Below, piece after piece: positions 35,896 through 44,357 of a DNA stretch of 64,000 nucleotides. The stretch's first letter is position 1, and each line of letters starts with the position of its first letter. The notes beneath the pieces are model-generated. The model made no database searches. It was not told the DNA's origin and saw nothing but the letters and a program-made list of their open reading frames with translations. Made by a program: the position numbers and the translations under genes. Origin of the DNA: Flavobacterium turcicum (GTDB lineage Bacteria; Bacteroidota; Bacteroidia; Flavobacteriales; Flavobacteriaceae); contig NZ_JAAOBY010000003.1 in the NCBI RefSeq assembly GCF_011365745.1, positions 186,001 to 250,000 of the forward strand, given 5' to 3'.

Positions 35896-36621
35896 ATGAC
35901 AAATTTTATGTTTATTTCAGGATTAGTGGGTAAATTATCTCCAACCGATTATGTTGGGTTTACCTTTTTTGTAGGTTGTATGGCCATGATGGCTGCATCA
36001 GCATTTTTCTTTTTATCATTAAGTCAATTTGATAAAAAATGGCGTACATCAGTATTGGTTTCTGGTTTAATTACTTTTATTGCAGCTGTGCACTATTTTT
36101 ACATGAGAGATTATTGGGCTTCGTTTGGTGAGTCGCCAACATTCTTTCGTTATGTAGACTGGGTACTAACAGTTCCGTTAATGTGTTTAGAGTTCTATTT
36201 AATTTTAAAAGTAGCAGGAGCTAAGCAATCATTATTATGGAAAATGATTATTTATTCAGTAATCATGCTTGTAACAGGTTATTTTGGTGAGGTTGTTGCA
36301 CCAGAAAGTGCTGCACTTTGGGGTGGTATTTCAGGAGCGGCGTACTTCTTAATTGTGTATGAAATTTGGTTAGGTGAAGCTTCTAAATTAGCAGCAGCAG
36401 CCGGTGGCGAAGTGCAAAAAGCACACAAAATTTTATGTTGGTTCGTGTTAGTAGGTTGGGCCATTTATCCTTTAGGATACATGATGGGAACGACAGGCTG
36501 GTACAATGGTCTAATTCCATCAGGGAATATTGATGTAGCGTACAATATTGCTGATGCAATCAATAAAATTGGATTTGGTTTAGTAATCTACAGTCTTGCT
36601 GTGAAGTCCTCTAAAGATTAA
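35896..36621 (+). CDS. proteorhodopsin, light-driven proton pump (green-type)
   Basis: 241 residues with seven membrane helices. Key residues by comparison with green proteorhodopsin: His66 (H75), Arg85 (R94), Asp88 (proton acceptor, D97), Thr92 (T101), Met96 (tuning site 105), Glu99 (proton donor, E108), Asp220 (D227) and the retinal Lys224 (K231). The Asp-Thr-Glu set marks an outward proton pump, not the NDQ sodium or NTQ chloride types; Met at the tuning site predicts green absorption. The retinal-forming blh gene is divergent next door. No beta-carotene synthesis genes are in the window. Confidence 0.96.
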   Translation: MTNFMFISGLVGKLSPTDYVGFTFFVGCMAMMAASAFFFLSLSQFDKKWRTSVLVSGLITFIAAVHYFYMRDYWASFGESPTFFRYVDWVLTVPLMCLEFYLILKVAGAKQSLLWKMIIYSVIMLVTGYFGEVVAPESAALWGGISGAAYFLIVYEIWLGEASKLAAAAGGEVQKAHKILCWFVLVGWAIYPLGYMMGTTGWYNGLIPSGNIDVAYNIADAINKIGFGLVIYSLAVKSSKD

Positions 36622-36651
36622 TTTTCTTTTTTTATTATAATGTAGTGATGA

Positions 36652-36681
36652 ACCGGGCTAGAAATAGCTCGGTTTTTTTTA
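36652..36681 (+). terminator. intrinsic terminator of the rhodopsin gene
   Basis: 9-bp stem with one G-T pair (36652-36660 and 36665-36673), GAAA loop, then a run of T. Confidence 0.88.
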
Positions 36682-36914
36682 TACATTGAAAGTAGTATAG
36701 TCGAAACGCTATCTCTGATTTCTGCTAACTAATACTATTTTTCGATTAGTTATAACCTTCTGTACAAATGTGTTGTAATGTTAACAACTACATCTTTTAT
36801 TATATCTTGTTATTGTTTTACTTTAAAATTTAACTATGTACTGGAGTCTTACCGATAAAAGACTTATTAGTATTTTAAATAAAGGCGAAAGATTATTTGT
36901 TTAGTATTAGACAT
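36682..36914. other. non-coding gap between rhodopsin and metalloprotease genes
   Basis: About 230 bases with stop codons in all frames and no clear promoter, repeat or RNA gene. I see nothing supported here beyond the two terminators that bound it. Confidence 0.5.
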
Positions 36915-36949
36915 AAAAAAAGGGGAAATGAATTGCTCATTTCCCCTTT
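36915..36949 (-). terminator. intrinsic terminator after second metalloprotease gene
   Basis: Perfect 13-bp stem (36919-36931 and 36937-36949); on the minus strand the hairpin is followed by six T. Lies 23 bases past the metalloprotease stop. Confidence 0.88.
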
Positions 36950-36971
36950 CTCCTTTACGATTATAATTGGA

Positions 36972-39533
36972 CTATTTTGGATCCAATGCCTCGCTAATTC
37001 TAGAAATTAAATCTTGAGTATGGTATTTACTCAAACGATCTGTCATTTGACCAGATGCGATTTTTAATTCGTTTTTCAAAGCGACCAATTGCCCTCTTGC
37101 AATAGAAGGTAAATCAGTCTGAGCTAAATTCACTCTTCTTGTATTGAAACCATAAGTTGCACCAACTACATTAGAACGAACCGTTGTAGAACCTGGTTTT
37201 AGTAATTCAATCAATTTGTCAACGTAGATTTTTTGAATATTTCTACGGTACATGTCAATTGCACCATTTGATTTCAACTCTGAGAAAATTCCTTTTTTCA
37301 AGTCTGTTACCATTTCATCTGCGCTATAATTGTCTTTGCTAGCCACAGATGTTTCCATCAAACGTACCATACGATCTCCTGCCATTAAACTTGACAAAGT
37401 AGCATCTTGCATCGCTTTAATTGCTTCAACGCCACTATCCGGGTTAATTTTTGAAAGAACATTTTGATCTAACAACCATTTTGGGGTATTGAACAATTGT
37501 GTGTTTAAGAACGAAATAGCATCTTTTTGAATACTTTTTGGAACAACTTGAAACTGATTTCCAGTCATGTCGTAGGTTTTAGGATTGTCATAAATACCTC
37601 CTACGTTTTTAGTAACGTGACCCAAATATCTTCTGAATTGTCCAGTTAAAGCACCATACAATTCATCTAATTCTGCATAGCTTTCACCATCTTCTTTAGA
37701 CCAAGTTATTAGGTTTGGTAAAATTCTTTTCAAGTTTTTAATACCATATTCAGAGGCTCTCATAGCGTTGTCTCCAATATCTTCTGTTTGGTATCTCGGG
37801 TCGTAAGGACTAGATTCTGTACCAAACCACAATCTGTTGTTTTTGTACGCTTCTTTAGTCATGTTATTCAACACCGCTTTTTCTTCTGCTTCGGTTTTAG
37901 CATCTTCAAAGTAAGAATAACCCCATTTGATAGCCCATTTATCATAATCACCAATTCTTGGGAACAAGTGTTTTACATTATCTTCCGGCTGTGCTACATA
38001 GTTAAAACGAGCATAATCCATGATAGATGATGTATGACCATTTTTCTCTTGGTAAGCGGCATCTCTTAGTTTTTCAACAGGAGTTGCTGAACTAGCTCCC
38101 ATGTTGTGGCGTAATCCTAATGTATGTCCTACTTCATGAGACGATACAAAACGAATCAATTCGCCCATCAAGCTGTCATCAAATTGTTTTTTTCTTGCCG
38201 CTGGATCTACTGCTGCTGTTTGTATCAAGTACCAATTACGTAACAAACTCATGATATTATGGTACCAACCGATGTGGCTTTCTAAAATTTCACCACTTCT
38301 TGGATCGTGAACATTTGGTCCGTAAGCATTTTGAATTTCAGCTGCAAAGTATCTCAATACAGAGAAACGGGCATCTTCTAAACTCATTGTTGGATCATTT
38401 TCTGGCCAGTATTCTCCGCGAATTGCATTTTTCCATCCAGCAGCTTCAAAAGCTACTTGCCAATCATCAATACCTTGTTTGATGAATTTTTTCCATTTGT
38501 CTGGAGTAGCAGGGTCAATGTAGTATACAATTGGTTTTAAAGGCTCAATAAGTTCCCCTTTCTTCTGCTTGGCAGCATCCTCTGGAGATTTAGGCTCTAA
38601 ACGCCATCTAACAGCAAAAGTTTTAGTATCTGATTTTTGAGATTCCTCTTCAAACACTCCATATTCATTTGCAAAATATCCTACACGTGCATCAAATTCT
38701 CTTTTACGCATTGGTGTTTTAGGAAGCAAAATCATCGAAGTGTTCATTTCTACAGTAACAACTCCTGCATCTAAAGCTGAAGGTAGGTTTACACCAATTT
38801 GTGGAGTAGGTGTAGTGCTAATTCTAGGTGGTGTTGTAGTGAAAGTTTTTACAGTTCTAATTTCAGTGTTGATTGGGAAACTGCTAATTTTTGAAATGTA
38901 TGAACGATCTTTTTGAAACGTTTGAATGTTTAACAATTGTTTCTTGATCGGATCTAATGAGAATGTTTGAACATCCGCATCAAAAGTAGTGGTCATATCA
39001 ATTACGTAACCAGTAATTTTTCCGTCATTGTCTTTTTTGTAAGCAAGAACATCAAAATTTCCAATAATTGGGTCGGCAGTTGAATTTTTAACCGCTTGCG
39101 CCAACGGTTTGTCTTGATCAGGAGACATGATTACATACGTTACAGAACGCATCAAAATGTTGTTGTTTGGTCCTTTTTCAAAACGAATTACTTGGCGGTT
39201 GATTTCTTCTCCACCAAAAATTCCTCCACCTGCCGGTGTTTTTGAATAACGGGTGATAGTCATGATTTCGCCTCCTAAAAGAGAATCTGGAATTTCAAAT
39301 AGGTACTTGTTGTCCGTTTTGTGAACATCAATCAAACCTTTTTGTGTGACTGCAGTTGAGTCAATTACTTTTTTGTAAGGCTTTGGTTCTTTTTTGCCTT
39401 CAGCTGGTTTAGCCATTGGTGCAGCAACGGCAGTTTTGTCGTTCTTTTTCTTTTTTTTGCTTTGAGCAAAGGTCTCAGTAGCTGAAAAAGATAAGAGACA
39501 TAACATCAATAGAGTTAGTTTTTTTTGAATCAT
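36972..39533 (-). CDS. secreted zinc-dependent metalloprotease (paralogue of 16770-19241)
   Basis: 853 residues, signal peptide ending at TFAQ, then a Lys-rich linker, DUF5118/DUF5117-like regions and the catalytic site FVSSHEVGHTLGLRHNMGAS (about 470-489) with Met-turn SIMDYARFNYVAQPED (about 514-529). The same domain order and many identical stretches (RRWRLEPK-like AVRWRLEPK, PIVYYIDPATP, WYHN) show it is a paralogue of the gene 20 kb away. Likely periplasmic or exported; substrate unknown. No T9SS C-terminal domain. Confidence 0.88.
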   Translation of the reverse strand: MIQKKLTLLMLCLLSFSATETFAQSKKKKKNDKTAVAAPMAKPAEGKKEPKPYKKVIDSTAVTQKGLIDVHKTDNKYLFEIPDSLLGGEIMTITRYSKTPAGGGIFGGEEINRQVIRFEKGPNNNILMRSVTYVIMSPDQDKPLAQAVKNSTADPIIGNFDVLAYKKDNDGKITGYVIDMTTTFDADVQTFSLDPIKKQLLNIQTFQKDRSYISKISSFPINTEIRTVKTFTTTPPRISTTPTPQIGVNLPSALDAGVVTVEMNTSMILLPKTPMRKREFDARVGYFANEYGVFEEESQKSDTKTFAVRWRLEPKSPEDAAKQKKGELIEPLKPIVYYIDPATPDKWKKFIKQGIDDWQVAFEAAGWKNAIRGEYWPENDPTMSLEDARFSVLRYFAAEIQNAYGPNVHDPRSGEILESHIGWYHNIMSLLRNWYLIQTAAVDPAARKKQFDDSLMGELIRFVSSHEVGHTLGLRHNMGASSATPVEKLRDAAYQEKNGHTSSIMDYARFNYVAQPEDNVKHLFPRIGDYDKWAIKWGYSYFEDAKTEAEEKAVLNNMTKEAYKNNRLWFGTESSPYDPRYQTEDIGDNAMRASEYGIKNLKRILPNLITWSKEDGESYAELDELYGALTGQFRRYLGHVTKNVGGIYDNPKTYDMTGNQFQVVPKSIQKDAISFLNTQLFNTPKWLLDQNVLSKINPDSGVEAIKAMQDATLSSLMAGDRMVRLMETSVASKDNYSADEMVTDLKKGIFSELKSNGAIDMYRRNIQKIYVDKLIELLKPGSTTVRSNVVGATYGFNTRRVNLAQTDLPSIARGQLVALKNELKIASGQMTDRLSKYHTQDLISRISEALDPK

Positions 39534-39856
39534 GTAATTCTACATCTTACGGTTAATAATTAGTTTTTTACCGAATTATACTAAGGATATGGTATAAATT
39601 CAGCATTAATTTTCAAATCTATTGATATATTTTCACAATTTGAGGTTTTCTAATTTCATTTATAAAACATTAACATAAATTAACACATGTAGAATCAAAA
39701 TTTTTGTGCTTTTTTAGCGTGTGTACTTTCAAAAGACTAGCATTTTCTGAGTACTTTTGTTTTTCAAGCATTCATAATTTTTGCAGTTCAACATTTACAT
39801 GGTTCTGTGATCAAATGGCTTTTTAAAAGTTCCGATGGAATACTAACAACGGTTTA
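39534..39856. promoter_or_regulatory. divergent gap with candidate corA promoter
   Basis: About 320 bases between divergent metalloprotease and corA genes. The only strong signal is TACTTTTG at 39752-39759 (plus strand), a -7 consensus match about 98 bases before corA. No gene or RNA recognised. Confidence 0.4.
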
Positions 39857-40927
39857 ATGAGAAAAATTAAATATAAAAAAGGCAAACGATTACAGCCTTA
39901 CACGCTTGAATACACGGGAGCGCATCGAAATATTGAATCTGAGTTACAACTTTTTGTTTATGATGATAAAACTTTAGCTGAATATGAGGCTTTTAAACTA
40001 ATTCATTTAGATAAATTTTTAGCAAATGATAAAGTAAATTGGTTGAATATTCATGGTTTAAATAATGTGGAGTGGCTGCAAGCAATAGGTGATTACTTTT
40101 CGATTGATAATTTTATGTTGGCCGATATTTTGAATACGGTACGCAGAACAAAATTAGAAGAAACTAATGACTGTTTGTTTTTTAATATCAAATCGTTATT
40201 GCCCTCTGAAGGTTCAGATGCAATTGAGGTGGAACAAATTAGTTTTTTACTAAAAAAAGATGTTTTGCTTTCGTTTCAAGAAAAAAGAAGCGATTTCTTT
40301 ATTCATATCAGGGAGCGAATTCGAAGCCATTCAGGCTTGGTGCGCACGCGTAAAGCCGATTACTTGTTATATATTTTGCTAGATTCAATCATGGAAAATT
40401 TTTACATTACTCTCGAAAATGAAGAGGATAAAGTAGAAGAATTAATTGATATGACCAAGCAAAATCCAGATCCAATTATTTTAGAACGCATCGAGAAACA
40501 CCGTGATAATTTTAACTTTTTAAAACGTTCTATCATTCCGCTTCGAGATTCTTTGTACGAAATTAAAAGTATAAAAGACGATACGGTGTTTAACGAAATT
40601 CAAGACGATACCTTCAGTTTTTTCGCGCGATTGCATCAAAAAAGTTTAGAGCTTTTGGAGCAAATTGATTCTGATATGGATACGCTAGAAAGTGCCTCTA
40701 ATTTCTTTTTTTCTGCGCAAACACACAAAATGAATGAAGTAATGAAAACGTTGACCATTGTGTCTTCTATCTTTATTCCGCTAACTTTTATTGTTGGTGT
40801 ATACGGAATGAACTTTGAAAACATGCCCGAATTGAAAAGTACCTACGGCTACCCAATAGTAATGGGAGTTATGTTTTTGCTGGTAATTGGTATGATCTTG
40901 TATTTCAAAAAAAGACGATGGTTTTGA
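39857..40927 (+). CDS. corA: CorA magnesium/cobalt transporter
   Basis: 356 residues: a large N-terminal cytoplasmic domain with a long coiled helix (about 205-285), then two C-terminal membrane helices. The pore signature YGMNFENMP (about 315-323) follows the first helix, and the protein ends with a basic tail (FKKRRWF). Mediates Mg2+ uptake as a pentamer. Confidence 0.96.
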   Translation: MRKIKYKKGKRLQPYTLEYTGAHRNIESELQLFVYDDKTLAEYEAFKLIHLDKFLANDKVNWLNIHGLNNVEWLQAIGDYFSIDNFMLADILNTVRRTKLEETNDCLFFNIKSLLPSEGSDAIEVEQISFLLKKDVLLSFQEKRSDFFIHIRERIRSHSGLVRTRKADYLLYILLDSIMENFYITLENEEDKVEELIDMTKQNPDPIILERIEKHRDNFNFLKRSIIPLRDSLYEIKSIKDDTVFNEIQDDTFSFFARLHQKSLELLEQIDSDMDTLESASNFFFSAQTHKMNEVMKTLTIVSSIFIPLTFIVGVYGMNFENMPELKSTYGYPIVMGVMFLLVIGMILYFKKRRWF

Positions 40928-40974
40928 TATTTTTCCTTGACAAAAGATTTTAATATGTTTCTAAAAACTATAAA

Positions 40975-43068
40975 ATGAATAAAGCAATTTACATAGCAAC
41001 AAGCGAGCAAAATAGCGGTAAGTCAATTATCACGCTGGGTTTAATGAGCATGCTCATCGGAAAAACTGCCAAAGTAGGTTATTTTAGACCGATCATAGAA
41101 GATATTGAAGAAGGTGGTTTCGACAACCATATTGAAACGGTTATAGGTCATTTTGGTTTGGATATCGATTTTGCAGATGCTTATGCCATTACTAAAAGCA
41201 AATTGATTAAAAAGAAAAACAAGGGTAAAATAGGCGAAGTTCTCGATTTGATTATCGAAAAGTATAAAAAACTAGAGCAACGCTTTGATTTTATTTTGGT
41301 TGAAGGAACCAGTTTTACAGGCGAGGGCACAGTTATCGAATTGGATATGAACGTGCTCATTGCCAAGAATCTTGGAATTCCTACCATGATTGTTGGCTCT
41401 GGAGTAGGTAAAACACTCGAGGAGTTAATTGACAGTTTATATTTAGCCTACGATTCTTTTAAAGTGAAAGATGTAGAGGTACTTGCGGTAATTGCAAATA
41501 AAGTACAACCCGAGAACATTGAATTAGTAACCAACGGACTCACTAAAAATTTGCCCAAAGGTATTTTGGTCAATGCTATCCCGTTGATTTACAATTTAAA
41601 TAATCCGACCGTTCAAGAAATTGTAAAAGAATTAGGTGCAAAAGTACTTTTTGGCGAAGCCCATTTGAATAATCAAACTGGTAATTTTAGTGTTGGAGCC
41701 ATGCAGCTTCGTAATTATTTATTGCATTTAAAAGAGAATAGTTTGGTAATTACCCCTGGTGATCGTGCAGATATTATCTTGGGAGCCCTACAAGCCAATG
41801 AGTCGGCTAATTATCCTTCGATTTCAGGTATTGTTCTTACAGGAAATATTGTGCCTGAAATTAGTATTCTAAAGCTAATTGAAGGCCTTTCAACCATTGT
41901 GCCGATAATTGCGGTAGAGGAAGGAACCTATTACATCACCAATAAAATTGGTAGTATCAAGTCGAAAATTTACGCGAATAACAAACAGAAAATTGAACTT
42001 TCGATTTCTACATTTGAGAAATTTGTTGAACTAGATTTACTTTCCGAAAAGTTAATCACCTTTGAACCTGAAGGAATGACTCCTAAAATGTTTCAATACA
42101 ATTTGGTTCAACGTGCCAAACAACATCGCAAACACATTGTTTTACCAGAGGGGAATGACGATCGAATTTTGATGGCGGCATCTCGATTGCTCGAAATGGA
42201 TGTGGTAGACATTTCGATTATTGGCAACAAAAAACAAATAGAAAGTAAGGTTGCGGAATTAGGATTGTATTTTGATTTTGATAAAGTGGAAATCATAAAT
42301 CCTATCGAATCCAAACATTACGAAGATTACGTAAATACCTATTACGAATTGCGCAAAGCGAAGAATGTAACCATCGGTATGGCTAAAGATTTGATGGAAG
42401 ATGTTTCCTATTTCGGGACGATGATGGTATACAAAGGTCATGCTGACGGAATGGTGTCTGGTGCGGCGCATACCACGCAGCATACCATTTTACCAGCTTT
42501 GCAGTTTATTAAAACCAAGCCCAATTCATCGGTTGTTTCATCAGTATTTTTTATGTGTTTAGAGGATAGAGTTTCTGTGTTTGGAGACTGTGCCATTAAC
42601 CCAAATCCTACAGCAGAACAACTGGCTGAAATAGCCATTTCATCTGCCGATTCAAGTTTGGCTTTTGGTATTGAACCAAAAATTGCTATGCTTTCTTACT
42701 CATCTGGAGCATCTGGAAAAGGTGATGAGGTCGATAAAGTTCGCACTGCTACCGAGATTGTTCGCCTAAAACGTCCAGACTTAAAAATCGAAGGTCCTAT
42801 ACAATACGATGCCGCCGTTGATATGGCTGTAGGCCAAAGTAAATTACCCAATTCGGAAGTGGCAGGTCAAGCAAGTGTTCTTATTTTTCCGGACTTAAAT
42901 ACTGGAAATAACACCTATAAAGCTGTACAAAGAGAAACGGGAGCGCTAGCTATTGGACCAATGTTGCAAGGATTAAATAAACCGGTTAATGATTTAAGTC
43001 GCGGTTGTACGGTTGACGATATCATTAATACTGTCGTGATTACGGCAATTCAAGCACAAGGATTGTAA
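40975..43068 (+). CDS. pta: phosphate acetyltransferase (long form)
   Basis: 697 residues. N-terminal BioD-like P-loop domain (ATSEQNSGKSIITLGLMSML), middle DRTGG domain (about 225-335, TPGDRADIILGALQANES), and C-terminal catalytic PTA domain (about 375-697; VLPEGNDDRIL and SVVSSVFFMC). Interconverts acetyl-CoA and acetyl phosphate; paired with ackA downstream for overflow acetate metabolism. Confidence 0.97.
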   Translation: MNKAIYIATSEQNSGKSIITLGLMSMLIGKTAKVGYFRPIIEDIEEGGFDNHIETVIGHFGLDIDFADAYAITKSKLIKKKNKGKIGEVLDLIIEKYKKLEQRFDFILVEGTSFTGEGTVIELDMNVLIAKNLGIPTMIVGSGVGKTLEELIDSLYLAYDSFKVKDVEVLAVIANKVQPENIELVTNGLTKNLPKGILVNAIPLIYNLNNPTVQEIVKELGAKVLFGEAHLNNQTGNFSVGAMQLRNYLLHLKENSLVITPGDRADIILGALQANESANYPSISGIVLTGNIVPEISILKLIEGLSTIVPIIAVEEGTYYITNKIGSIKSKIYANNKQKIELSISTFEKFVELDLLSEKLITFEPEGMTPKMFQYNLVQRAKQHRKHIVLPEGNDDRILMAASRLLEMDVVDISIIGNKKQIESKVAELGLYFDFDKVEIINPIESKHYEDYVNTYYELRKAKNVTIGMAKDLMEDVSYFGTMMVYKGHADGMVSGAAHTTQHTILPALQFIKTKPNSSVVSSVFFMCLEDRVSVFGDCAINPNPTAEQLAEIAISSADSSLAFGIEPKIAMLSYSSGASGKGDEVDKVRTATEIVRLKRPDLKIEGPIQYDAAVDMAVGQSKLPNSEVAGQASVLIFPDLNTGNNTYKAVQRETGALAIGPMLQGLNKPVNDLSRGCTVDDIINTVVITAIQAQGL

Positions 43069-43071
43069 AAT

Positions 43072-43125
43072 GGTACTAAGGTTCTAAGTAACTAAGCGCC
43101 TTAGTGCCTTTTGAACCTTAGAACC
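43072..43125. repeat. CTAAG-rich inverted repeat between pta and ackA
   Basis: Arms at 43072-43084 and 43113-43125 pair 12 of 13; the middle contains repeated TTCTAAG/AACTAAG units and a small palindrome CTAAGCGCCTTAG. From memory, similar CTAAG-rich sequences recur between Flavobacterium genes. It could attenuate pta relative to ackA or stabilise mRNA ends. Confidence 0.6.
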
Positions 43126-43145
43126 ATAAAAAAAATAAAAATTAA

Positions 43146-44345
43146 ATGAAAATAGTAATTATAAATTCAGGAAGTTCATCTATTAAATACCAATTACTTG
43201 ACATGCCTTCTGGCGAAGTGATTTGCTCTGGGATGATTGATCGAATTGGCCTCGAAGGTTCTAATTTAACTTACGTAACAAGTTCTACTAAATTAGAGGA
43301 AACACTTTCAATTTCGAATCATAAAGTAGGTTTAGAGAAAATCGCCAATTTGTTGATGGATGAAAAAATTGGTGTAATCAAAAGTACTGACGAAATTCAA
43401 GCCGTAGGACATCGCGTGGTTCATGGCGGAAGCGATTTTACTAATACAGTACGAATAACAGAGGATGTAAAAGAAAAAATAAAACAACTTTTTGATTTGG
43501 CTCCTTTGCACAATCCAGCTAATTTAGAGGGAATTGCTGTCGCTGAAGAAATCTTTAAATCGGCACAACAAGTTGCTGTTTTTGACACTGCTTTCCATCA
43601 AACGATTCCAGTGGTAGCGCATCAATATCCTATTCCAAAACATCTTTTTACCGACAGTAAAATTAGATTGTATGGTTTTCATGGTACCAGTCACAAGTAT
43701 GTTTCACAAAAAGCAATTGACTACTTAAAGCAAAATACAAATTTGTCAGGTTCCAAAATTATAACCATTCATCTTGGGAATGGTTGCAGCATGACTGCTA
43801 TTAAAGACGGAAAAAGTATCGATCATACCTTAGGTTTCGGACCAATGAACGGATTAATTATGGGAACTCGTAGTGGTGATGTCGATCAATCAGTAATTTT
43901 TTATTTGGTGAATACTTTAGGATATTCGCTCGATGCTGTAAATACCATGCTTCAAAAACAAAGCGGAATGCTAGGCCTCACAGGTTACAGCGATTTAAGA
44001 GACATTGAAGCAAGAGCAGAAAATGGCGATGCTGATTGTCAATTGGCTTTGGCCATGAATGCCTACCGTATCAAGAAATACATAGGCTCTTATGCTGCCG
44101 TTTTAAACGGTTTAGACGCGATTGTTTTTACTGCAGGAATCGGAGAAAATTCATCTTATATCAGGAAATTAGTCTGCACCGACATGGATTATTTTGGGTT
44201 ACAATTAGACCTTTCTAAAAATGAGATACGATCTAAAGAAATTCGCGAAATCAATACAGCCGATTCAAAAACAAAAATTTTAGTGATTCCTACCAATGAA
44301 GAAGTTGAAATTGCCAATCAAGTTTTTGAATTGTTAAACAAATAA
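43146..44345 (+). CDS. ackA: acetate kinase
   Basis: 399 residues. Signatures: N-terminal IVIINSGSSSIKYQLLDM, AVGHRVVHGGSDFT (about 87-100), IRLYGFHGTSHKYVS, IITIHLGNGCSMTAIKDGKS (ATP site, about 205-224), and the C-terminal FTAGIGENSSYIR. Forms acetate and ATP from acetyl phosphate. Follows pta and precedes GH97 by 12 bases, making a likely three-gene transcript. Confidence 0.98.
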   Translation: MKIVIINSGSSSIKYQLLDMPSGEVICSGMIDRIGLEGSNLTYVTSSTKLEETLSISNHKVGLEKIANLLMDEKIGVIKSTDEIQAVGHRVVHGGSDFTNTVRITEDVKEKIKQLFDLAPLHNPANLEGIAVAEEIFKSAQQVAVFDTAFHQTIPVVAHQYPIPKHLFTDSKIRLYGFHGTSHKYVSQKAIDYLKQNTNLSGSKIITIHLGNGCSMTAIKDGKSIDHTLGFGPMNGLIMGTRSGDVDQSVIFYLVNTLGYSLDAVNTMLQKQSGMLGLTGYSDLRDIEARAENGDADCQLALAMNAYRIKKYIGSYAAVLNGLDAIVFTAGIGENSSYIRKLVCTDMDYFGLQLDLSKNEIRSKEIREINTADSKTKILVIPTNEEVEIANQVFELLNK

Positions 44346-44357
44346 AATTACAAAAAA

